A program made the translations under genes and the position numbers. The notes under the pieces are model-generated. The model saw only the letters and a program-made list of their open reading frames with translations. It made no database searches and was not told the DNA's origin. From assembly GCF_040054535.1 (NCBI RefSeq), contig NC_090795.1, forward strand, positions 6,423,501 through 6,487,500: a stretch of 64,000 nt of DNA. The letters are read 5' to 3'. This DNA is from Antennarius striatus. Its lineage: Eukaryota; Chordata; Actinopteri; Lophiiformes; Antennariidae. Positions 28,101-61,100 of this stretch are shown here, in pieces (within the stretch, counting starts at the first letter, position 1; each line of letters starts with the position of its first letter).

Positions 28101-29711
28101 CTCTTCATGGAGCGCCACGGTGCTGACAGAGCCCAGTTGCCGGATGAGGTCGGCAACTACATCCTCTGGCTTACCACGTCTCACTACGAGGTTGCTGTCT
28201 CACACACACACACACACACACACACACAAGTCACACCATGTCAGACAAGCTGCATCCTGGGTAGAGAATTTTAACTTCCCCCCGCTGATCGGAAAAAACG
28301 ATGGGAACAGTGCGTGCATGACTTTTGCTAATCTAAACACAACCCTTAATAGAACAGGTGTGTCCTGATCCTGTTAGATTTGTATCAGTTAAATCCTCGA
28401 CAGCTGAGGGATAAATAATAACGGTTGAGCTGTGCAGAAATCAATGTAAATAAAGCAGTAGCACCTCCATTACTGGAGGAGTTATGCAGAAGAATGCACA
28501 GCTCAGTTACCTGCCCTTGTTGAGTAATGTGTTCCTGAGGTCTCTGATACTCTCCAGTAAGAAGCGCAGGCGGAAAGGCCCGGTCTTTGGCAGGTTGTAG
28601 TTGCACGTTCCAACATAATGTCTGGGGTCAAAGCAGTACAATGGAACAATGTGCTCTGCATTTCTTTGCGCCCAGTGGAAAAGCTGCAAGTGGAGAGAGG
28701 AACACTTGAGTTAAATCATAATATCAGATAACACATACTTAGACACAAGATATTGAAAACTTCACCAACCCTTTTTTTTTTTTGATCCAATCTCATAAAA
28801 TCTTTTTTTTTTTTTGGAAGTTGTGCATCTGTATACAGGACACAATTTTTTAAATTAATTGTGACTATAAAGGATTGATGAGGTCTTCACCCAGCAAATT
28901 TCAAAGACCACTCCCTAGTTAATTGAACCCTTAAAATCTATAAAATAACAAATATTTGGTATAAATGCCATGTGCTGAAAATGTATTGGTTCTAGAACAA
29001 AACAATGGCAGCACAAGTTGTGAAGAACTCAAACCATCAAATCTTATTTGATGTTCTAAAGTAAATACTGTAGACTGAGTAACGGTCTGCAGGTTTTCTC
29101 CTCAAAATGACAGACATTACAAAATAGAAGAATAGAATAGACTCATAATTTCAGCAATTTTCAAAACCTATTCTAACAGTCCATTAACATTTGTTGAGTT
29201 ATTAATCAGCATTAATCTTGTTGATGAGGCAAAAAGGAAAAGTGAGAGAATACAACCACTTCTAATGATAACTACAATATCTTATTTTAATACACACTCT
29301 CTACTGTGGTTTATGGTAAAAAATAAAAAAAATAAAAAAAGAGAACTGAGTGTATTTCACTCCCTCGGGAGGAGCTAATGCTACATTTCGATGCTAACAG
29401 TGTATTTTTAAACCACCAACGAAGAAGTCGTTGTTTACGTCCATCTATATCTGAGACCGATATAGCCTGATGCTAGCGGCTAACGTCGTTCATAAATAGT
29501 TACGTATAACGTTTTGAGAATGGAACCCATAACTTAATCCTATCACGTAGCCGAACACCTCAAACAAACACGTTTGTTGCGTATTTAGCGTAAATTACGC
29601 TCATTTCTTGACCACACGGACTGGCTTCCAGACGCTTTGCAGTCGTACCTCGTTATCGTGGACACGCAGGTCGTTCCTCAGCAAACATATGATCGTTCGG
29701 GAGGTAGACAT
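25121..29711 (-). CDS. cry-dash: Cryptochrome DASH (photolyase/cryptochrome family)
   Basis: FAD- and probably folate-binding blue-light flavoprotein; DASH cryptochromes repair cyclobutane pyrimidine dimers mainly in single-stranded DNA. Fourteen coding exons on the minus strand: 29711-29649, 28683-28511, 28194-28101, 28013-27883, 27786-27638, 27246-27158, 27059-26986, 26883-26794, 26654-26575, 26494-26435, 26311-26154, 26058-25939, 25785-25609, 25228-25121. All phases agree and total 1566 nt, or 521 codons plus TGA, close to the usual fish length. The start [20 protein letters not shown] is typical. The N-terminal alpha/beta domain holds VLFHWAQ-like, [13 protein letters not shown] and [18 protein letters not shown]. 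The FAD domain holds [52 protein letters not shown] and CSNYGNW. The C-terminus ends [13 protein letters not shown], the conserved vertebrate DASH tail; a longer open frame overlapping the last exon is a shadow. Nothing is broken, so the enzyme is probably functional. Exon 3 has an unusual 3' splice site (see findings). Confidence 0.97.
28199..28229. repeat. (CA)n tract abutting the cry-dash exon 3 acceptor
   Basis: About 15 CA dinucleotides. Read in the direction of cry-dash it is (TG)n that ends a few bases before the exon 3 acceptor AGACAG at 28200-28195, so it occupies the place of the polypyrimidine tract. Confidence 0.95.
28684..29648 (-). other. cry-dash intron 1
   Basis: A 965-bp intron between the short first exon and exon 2, AT-rich, with poly-T/poly-A tracts near 28770-28815 and 29320-29340. 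Near its 5' end TTACGTAT at 29500-29507 differs by one base from a D-box (TTAYGTAA). No other feature seen. Confidence 0.7.
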
Positions 29712-30140
29712 TTTTTAAAAAAATAATAAAAGTAGCAGTATTTTATTTCAGAAACGCCGACACGACTCCACACGAGTGGACGGTGTCCTCCGGCTTGTGG
29801 CTCCGCAGCAGCAGCAGCAGCAGCTCCTCTTCCGGCCGTCACGTCTTCAGGCACCGCGTTACAAAACATCAGCTTTTGTAACGTGAGGCCTGGAGCTACA
29901 CAAGTGTTGGATAACTAAGAACAACTGAGTCTTTGCCAAATGTTTTATTTTTTGTTCATGTAATTGGGGTATTGCAGGGAATATAAAAACTTATTATTTA
30001 ATGATTTACTGGATTTCATATTTTAATTCAGAAAAAGTAGTGAAAAAACTGATATTAGCCCCACAGGTGGAAGAATACTAGATACAGTTGTGATAAATCA
30101 GTCCAGGGTAATTCAATGGGAATTAAATAACAATCACAGT
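29712..30140. other. cry-dash upstream region
   Basis: This lies between the cry-dash ATG and the probable end of the MAP3K transcript. The first 150 bases are GC-rich and include a (CAG)n-like tract near 29807-29823; read in frame on the minus strand this gives an Ala run that is only 5' UTR shadow. No TATA box assigned. Confidence 0.5.
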
Positions 30141-32002
30141 TTTAGTCTTAGACCTTGGATTTATTAAGTTAAATGTACAAAAGATCAATGACTTGATACA
30201 TTTCATGTTCAAGGCTTTATCATTTAGACAAAACTAACTGCCCCACTCGAAAGCCTCCCAGCCTTTTCATACTGCCTTCAGCTGTCAAAGAGACAATCAT
30301 ACATGCTCCTGTCTAAATCACAGTACAACCTACTGTTTACCATTGCTACTTCGTCAAATAGATTTGTTTATAATGTAGACATTTCATACAAAAGTGCAGA
30401 ACAATATGTATTTACAGTATACTCTATCCATATAAAAGATCTTCAGCAAATCCTGTGTGTGCTGCAGTGAACAGCTGCTCATTTTATTTAGAAGCTTTCC
30501 ACATTGGCAGTGAAGACTTGTGTTTACAAGCAAATTCAGATAAGGCACTGATAAGGGCTAGAAAAGATTCTATTATTCCTTAAGTGCCACTGTATCACAG
30601 CTGGACACTGAATTCCAATTTCCCCTGTTAAAGTTTCATCACATCACTTGACTGAATACAGCATTTAGCTTCATTTTTTCCAACTCAGCTCATTTTTTGG
30701 AGACGTAAAATGCTTTATCTGACATTACACAGAACAAGGTGTGCTGCCAAGTGGTCATTAGGCAACTCATTCATATAGTGTGGGAAGTAAAGTAAAGGCG
30801 TGGGGCCACTGGATTCATACAACTAAACCAGCGTTGATACATTAGATTTGGTCTGTGCAGCCTAGTGTGCACAAAGCTGCCATAACATAGAAAAGGCTAT
30901 AGGGCTCTGAGGCAACAAAACAATCCAACATGACAAATACTGCACAGTAATCTTAGCCTAATGTTGCTGGAAGCTGGTCTCTGCAACTTTTCTTTGTCCA
31001 CTTTCTTTATGTGGACTCGAGGCTTGCAGCAGTGGAGACTAGAATGGGCATCACAGACTCCAACGGTTGTGTTGGTATTGCTTAATAGACTTTGCACTTA
31101 TGCAAAAGTTTGGTTCTTTTTTGTTTTTTTCTTTACACTGAAAACAAACCACACGGTTCTCTTTATGAAAGGATATAAACAGCAAACCTTCAAATAGAAA
31201 AATATCTCCTCAGTTGACTATCCTGTGTGTTGGAAATATGTCATGATATCAAAAGTGCAATGTTGACAGTCATTCTAAACTTGTGAGTGCTGGGAATATA
31301 ATGCAACCCTCTTAAGATGCATTTAAAAAAAAAAACGACATTCTTACTTACAAATTCTTATTGTAAGGCGTTGATGACAATACATTTACATTTATTCAGG
31401 TGACGTATAAAAATCATTGCTAAAATGACTTTGTATGTGTTACTGTCTTACAAAAATATCTTGCCACTTTATTCTCTGTCCCGGTTCTGGCTTACAGTAC
31501 TGTCCACATGATGATCCACATCATCAGCGCCAGTCACAATTACATAACATCTGGCCAGACCTTGACTCTGTTCTGCAGCAGTAAATTACTCTCAAGGCCC
31601 AGAAAGCTTGAGACCTGACCGCTCTCTAACTTTGGTCGCATTTCCTACTCTTGCTAAAAGACAAGTCATGTGTAGCTTGAGAGACTGCTAAGTGCTTTTC
31701 CTTCAAATCTGTCCTGGGGGAGCAGCACTGCAATATCTCAGAGGACTCTGGAGGTCTGACGCAATCAGCCTAGCCTCTGTGAAAAATCCATGTTGAGTTT
31801 AGTTGAGGAGGGATGCAGCGGTCCTGACAAGGCAGACGGTGGTGATAGTTAACAGAGCAGGAAGTTGGAGTGATGCTGAGCCCTGGAGCCTGGTGACAGG
31901 AGACTGGTAGGGGGTCCTGGGGACGGGGCGGGCCATAGCGTACGGAGGGCGCCGGGGCAACAGATGTCTCGCAGGCAGGGGTAGGGAAGGGGTACGCAGG
32001 CT
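30140..32002 (-). other. Probable long 3' UTR of the MAP3K gene
   Basis: Starts after the TGA at 32005-32003 and runs to an AATAAA at 30165-30160 (minus strand), about 1.85 kb. A second AATAAA lies at 29949-29944. The interval has no splice-like exons or recognisable protein on either strand; frames near 31770-32103 are antisense or UTR shadows. The end point is inferred from the signal alone. Confidence 0.45.
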
Positions 32003-54876
<22,874 letters not shown>

Positions 54877-54880
<4 letters not shown>

Positions 54881-54940
54881 GTTTACTGTCATCATCAGGA
54901 AGTGGCCCTGTTGAACTCGAGCACAGAGCTCAACTTCTTT
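54877..54940 (-). other. 5' UTR/first coding exon of the MEKK2/3-type gene
   Basis: On the minus strand an acceptor (TTGCTTGCAG, ending at 54941) is followed by a 64-nt exon ending AACATGG at 54877 and the strong donor GTGAGT. ATGG split from the next exon is the start arrangement expected for MAP3K2/3, where exon 1 supplies only Met and the first base of Asp. Two further in-frame ATGs lie just upstream (MMTVNMD), and the frame is open to the exon's 5' end, so initiation could also occur a few residues earlier. The acceptor implies at least one more noncoding exon farther right. The AACATGG context favours the downstream ATG. Confidence 0.7.
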
Positions 54941-57393
54941 CTGCAAGCAAAGTTTTCATCCTGAGAATGAAACACAAACACAACGCGGTTTCAGCATCCA
55001 AGAACTGTGCCACTTTCCCTCCACTGTGTACATAACATTTCTGCGATTGCACAAAAACAACGACAAAACAGGACGCAGATGGTGTTTCAACACAAAGCCT
55101 TTTTTTCCCCACAATATCAGTGTCACCACATCGGTCATTTGTTTAATCTTTATTTCGCCAGGATGGTCTCTTGAGATGGACATATCCTTTTTTCCGAAAC
55201 AGCCACAAGCGTCAGTTGTTGCTTGGAGCTCAAGCTATCAAAATCCTGCTATGGCCCTAAAGTCTCCTTATTAGAGAAGCAGGGGTGAGCAGGAGAGGAA
55301 TTCTTCAGTGCTTGGTGACTGAGGAGCAATCTTGCCCTGGAGAACCAATGAAGCTTCAATGTCTTCTTCAAGTGAAGACCGTTAGCACTCCCAGAACGAA
55401 AACAGATGTCAAATCCAATAATGATGTGATACAGAAAAGCTCAATTTATCTATATTTGTTTTTTAGTTCCATTAATAGATATGAATAATGAACCACAGAG
55501 AGAATCCAACTGCTTGGCAAAAAGATCTCAGTTTGTTTCATGTATACCAAAGCAAAAACCTTCACATAACAACCAAGGGAAATCCTGACTTTCCAGACGA
55601 TGACTGTCACATCTTATCACACACGGACCCAAAAAAGGAACATGACCTAGACTGGATCTAATGAAACACATTATGCTATTGAAAATGCGTTTCCATCCAT
55701 CAATTGGATGACCAAAGAGAAGTTACAAGTTCAAAAATCAAAGAAGGCTTTTTTAGTGCGACACAGAGATAAATTAAAGACGTATTTGACGCAAGCTAAT
55801 CTATCATTTGCAGACTAATAAATTGTCTCTAGTTTACCTCTAAGCTGTAGGTGTGTTTGAGCAAAGGAGTGCTATAACAATGCCTCATTTCTTCTGTCAT
55901 TGTGCTGCATTAACATGTAAAATGAAGCGGAATTAATAACTGGCATGCACACGAATGCAAACATGGAACACAAAGAAAACCATTGCTGGTGAAACCTTTG
56001 TGTTTTAGGCTGTTTAAGGGTACCATATGACTTTTAATCAAAATGGTTCCTTGTTATGGTTGAATGATGTGAGAAGTAACCGCTTCTGGCTGCTTGTTGC
56101 TACAGAAAGACAACACAGAATCACAGCCGCTGTTGTCACTGGTTACAGTCTCAGAGTCTGGAGCCCCATTGACTGAGTCAACATTCGTTATCAGTTCTGC
56201 AGCTCCACTTCAAGGCTTCAGATCTGCTGCTCGGACATCTTTCATGACTGTTTTTTGCAGTAAACCTAACACTTCATCACGTGTGTTATTGATTCATCCC
56301 ATGCTCTTGTTGAAAGGCAGACAATGGGAGTGTTATCACAACAGTATGGTGAAATATGTTAGTATTAAGGAGAGATAATACACTGGTATGATAATATGCA
56401 TTCTTACAGTGCTTTGGAAAGGGAACACACAGAGCTAGAAAGCACCCAGAGAGAGAATAGCTCTGTTAATGCCAGGCAGTGAAGCCAGAACCATCAGAAA
56501 ATTGTTTCCAGGCTATGTTAAACTAAATCCTGTGACAACTCTCTCTGTAATACATTTTACTTCACCATGAGAAGAACATTAGTTCTATTACAAATATCAC
56601 AATACAGTGATATTTCTATGTTGATGTCTCTTTACTCAGATTTAATGTTATTTTGATTGACCCTTTTCTCAAACTGTGGACGGAGGTTAAAAACGTGATC
56701 AAGAATCAACATCCATACCTTACCTGTCCGCCGCTTCACACATCTCATACAAATGTTGACTACATGATGTGTAATATACAAACAAAAGCATGCAAGCAAT
56801 TGCAAAGCAGGCTCGTATTTCTCATAGGCAGAAAACAAAAATGCAACGAAGAGGAAAATAATGCATGGAAGAAAATAAAACAATGCTGCACTGATGAATG
56901 AGCAGGGTATATAAAGTTCTCTAACAGTTCCTAAAACAAAATCTTTGCAGAAACACAAGAGAGCCTCCAGAGAGACTAATAGCAATGCTTCCCAGATGAA
57001 GTATTTTTTTCTTTAAGCATGACTTACTTTATGTTTTGCTATCTCTAGTGCCCATGCCGCATGTGTTCTTGTGTTTTTAAAGCTTGCCACTGTGTGCACA
57101 GCGTCTCAAACATTCAGCACAGACAAACACAGCCCGTCTCTCTGGGACATTAATACTTTCTTTCTCTATAAAAACTTTTCATAAAAGCAATGAAAACAGC
57201 CACAAGAGCAATTTACAGCCTGAGGGGCAGAGTCACAGGGTGCCAGCTTCTGAGCCCCAGCATGAGAACATGGTGTACGCTGCTGCTGATGGCACGCATC
57301 ACAAAAGTTGATGGATCGGAAAGCTGAAACGTTTGAGTTTGAGGTGGGCAAAAAGTGTTGCAGAGTGACCAGTTTGTGAGAACAGTGAGCCCC

Positions 57394-57465
57394 ATTCATC
57401 CATCCATTTTCAATAACTTCTTCCGTTACAGGGTCATGTGAGGGCTGGAGCCTTTCCCTGAGCTT
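57394..57465 (-). mobile_element. Fragment of SINE tail (reverse orientation)
   Basis: CATCCATCCATTTTCAATAA then CTTCCGTTACAGGGTCATGT and GAGGGCTGGAGCC match, in reverse complement, the 3' part of the fish SINE-like repeat seen at 14310-14668 (GGTTCCAGC, GTGACCCGCAACGG, AAGCGGTTCAGAA). Only the end survives. Confidence 0.65.
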
Positions 57466-58089
57466 CAAAGTTCATTAAGATTAATGAACAACATTATTTT
57501 GTATGATTTTTCTTACACTGCCAAAGTTCTTAAAATATATTTTCTTTATGTTGTGCATCATCACTTTTGCCAAAATGAGCCTCACTGATCCACACAGACT
57601 TAATTTTTTCAAAATGTCAACAAAACCAATCTGCAAGCATTTTAAAGATCGTTCACAATCACACACTTTGGAAGGGTCTGTGAGTCTGTGAGAGGTTCTC
57701 ATTTTTTCAATCCCGTTTGACGCGTAAAGAAGCAAACATTCCCTCTCATAAAAAAAGACTCACCACTTCATCTATATTGCACATTTTGGTGCTTTGGGAG
57801 AATGAAAAAGAACCCACAACCTTCTTGGCACATCAAAAAGCTACTGAACCACAGTAACACATATAGCTAGAGGAATGTATGACCTCAGTATGACCTCTAG
57901 CTATGAACAACCGCAAAACTATCACCTAAACACACAATGTCTTTTCTTTATGGTCAGTCTGCCCAAGGGCAGCTGTGGCTACACACGTAGTTTACCATCA
58001 CCAAGTATGAATGAGGAGTGAATGAATAATGGATCCAATGTAAAAGCAACTTTGAGTGTGTCCAGAAAAGCACTATATAAATCTAATCC

Positions 58090-58114
58090 ATTATTATTAT
58101 TATTATTATTAATA
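58090..58114. repeat. (TTA)n microsatellite
   Basis: About eight ATT/TTA triplets. A minus-strand frame through it gives an Ile run and is not a gene. Confidence 0.95.
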
Positions 58115-61100
58115 GACTTTTGATGTATGGCAACAACAAGGTGACAGACAGGCTGTAGTAGATGCCAGGTAGAAAGAAGGGTGTGATGGCAAAGCCAAAC
58201 TCTGTGTCAGGCTGTGGTCCTACGGCGCTGCTGACCACACATGAAAGAGATGAGGAGCGGCGACAAGACAGGTGGTCTCCAAATACCACGTGGCCGACAC
58301 ACACAAACACACTCATCCACACACAGGAACAGAACAGCCCCTGTCTTGTGCCAGCGAGCCACCAGATGGTCCATCTGCTTTGCCCCTCTACCCAATGTGG
58401 TGCCAGGCTAGTGATGCCCACAGATCGCTAGCCCAATTTGCCACACTCGCCTTGGCAAGCGGTTACAGTGACAGCCCCGCTTGTTGAAGATCAAATGGTA
58501 ATCACCAGTCGCTCTTGTTGTTTTACTGCCACACATTCCCCAAGAAAAGACTGTCAGTCTCTCCATTGGATCATGAGACAAACCTACCAATGCCACCCAA
58601 ATCCAGAAGTGCTACAAAGGGTGTGATGCACTTCACTGTCAAATGTGGATACCATCACCACTCGGGCCAATATTTGACTGGCAGAGGCTGCTCCTTTGTC
58701 ACTGTCTGAGGACTGTGTTGAAATGGCAGTGAAAGTTAATTGAAAATGGACAGCAAAGGATGGGATTTCAGATAAGTGTTGTGGGAAATTGTCTAGGCCG
58801 AAGTTGAGCTGTGCTTTTCGAGCGACGCGCTACAATATTTTCATTGGATTGATTGAATGAGAATCACGGCCAAGATAAGGCCTGTAAGTGCGTATATACT
58901 TGAGCACTTATACGCTAAAGTCTTTCTGCTCGGTTACATCACTTTCCAACAAGTAAACAATACGATGCTGGCCGTCGGCCTCAGAGGGAAACTCCCCCTC
59001 TTTGCGACAGAGCAATGGAAGGTCTTTCTCTCCAGCTGCACGGTGGCCTGAGTACCGGTATGACCTAATGTCTGACATCACCCTGCGGAGTCCCAAGGAA
59101 ATCGCCATTTTAGAGGTCAGCTTCAAACTTCGCAATGTGTCTGAGAAACTCACATCCATTCACCAATATTTGTCCAGAAAATGCAGATACAGTATATTTT
59201 TCTACCATTACGTTAGATACAATCCCTCTACTATATACTGTATAGGACTTAAACCAGATGATTAACAACACACCACTCCTTTTTGATCATTCTTCGTTGA
59301 CTTTTGATATTGCAAAAACTAAATATTTACAGAAATAGCCATAGAGATTTTTATCCAATCAATCTCAAATAAGCACATCTTTGTTAAACAAAACAGCCTT
59401 ATTAAATAAATGACATAAATATCAGGGATAAATGACAATTGTCAGGAAGCCAAACTAAGAGTAACAACACCAGATTTGTGCCACTGGCTTCTTCTTCTTT
59501 ACATTGATTACCATTGACACTCATAAGAGGTCTGTACATGACAACCATTGTGAAGACATTTGAGAATTGTTGGACTTCAATCCAACAACTTTACACCAGT
59601 GCTGTATTCCTGAGATTGGATTGCAGGCGGGTGCTGTGTCCAGTTTCCGGGGGATAATGGCGTCAGTATTTTGGCTGACCAGCCATGAGTCCCGACCCAA
59701 ATTCAATGGAAAATCTGTGGTTTTAGTCTAGTGCTTGGATAGATTTATTTACACTGCTACAACTCTGGTTATTGTCCCAAAATCCTCTTTATGTTTAGTT
59801 GTATACCAATTTATTTCTTTATTTTGTGTAGGAAACCAAAACCAAAGAGCAACAAAACTTCAGATTTTTTGCTACAACTAGTCGAAACTGGTTTTAATCT
59901 TCTTTTCTGTACAGTTTAAAGGAAAACATGCATGGACACAAAGGAAAGCATGAGTTGGTGGTTTAGATTTCAAGACTGGCATAAAGTTCAAAAAGACCAT
60001 ACAACTGTTACGTGTAAGCTTACATGTATTGCTTGTTTTGCTGGAAGTTAAATGATTGTAATTTATGCCATCCACATCTCTGTGTACTAAACGCAAACCT
60101 ACAACCAGCTGCATGTAGTTTATCCTACCATAAAGACTGGGATAAGGGGGAGACAGCTAGCTTGGCTCCGGCCAAAGGGGAAAAAAAACCTGCCTGCCAG
60201 AACAGCTCAATAAAAGCTCAATAATTCATCCAACAGCTCATTTACCAGATTATTTCTTGGTCGGTAACCAAAATGGCTCATTATTGTTTTTATTGTATAG
60301 GATCGCACAGATTGAACACATTACTTATCATATGTTAATGAGTGAATTGTGATGTATTGGTGGGTAGCTTTTGTAGCTTTTTGATAAGGTATTCTCCATC
60401 TCCAGTATTAATGCTAAGACAAGCTAAATGGCTGCTAGGGCTAGGTTCTAGTTTCATATTTTCCATATAGATGTTTGAGAATCAGTCTCCGCTTCTGACT
60501 GTCAACAAGAAACTCAACCTTTCCTTTCACGACAGAACATTTTTAACTTTTGAAGTTTCTGTATTAAATGGAAATTTTTAGATTCTTGGAACTCGATGAG
60601 GCTGAGTAGCTCCAAAGTCTTACGTGTATTTCTGCCGTATATTTGCTGTGTGATAGCATAGTTTAAATGCAGGTTAATGTGACTTAAAAAGTTTTTACTG
60701 CATTGTCTCCAAACAGTAATGCATCGTGGAAAAAAAAATAGCAGGACACACAACTATTCCACACCTCAAGCAAGCTAGAAGTTTCTGGAATTCACTAAAT
60801 GATTTATTTACAGTGCATTATAGCTAGTGGATCCCCAGATATGTGGAATGCATACATCAAAATAAAAAATAGATACAATGGTTGTCATTGTGGTTAACTG
60901 CGACTCCATGTGATGTGAATCTTTTTGCCATTGTTTATATGACAACACAGATTTTTAAATTTTGTTTCCAAAACAGAAATGTGAAGCACTCCACATATAA
61001 TGCATCACAGGCCTGACGACATGAGCTGATGCACTGGTCACAATAACCGGTAGGCTGAATGAATTGCAACGCAGACAGGAAGTGAGTTGTTATTAGTGAA

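Noticed and set aside
29678..29869. 63-codon minus-strand frame with an Ala run overlapping cry-dash exon 1
   Set aside because: It is out of frame with [11 protein letters not shown] and covers the 5' UTR and a CAG-like repeat.
58083..58421. 112-codon minus-strand frame with hydrophobic segments
   Set aside because: Contains an Ile run from the TTA repeat and no recognisable family; a possible membrane protein exon could not be supported by splice sites or neighbours.
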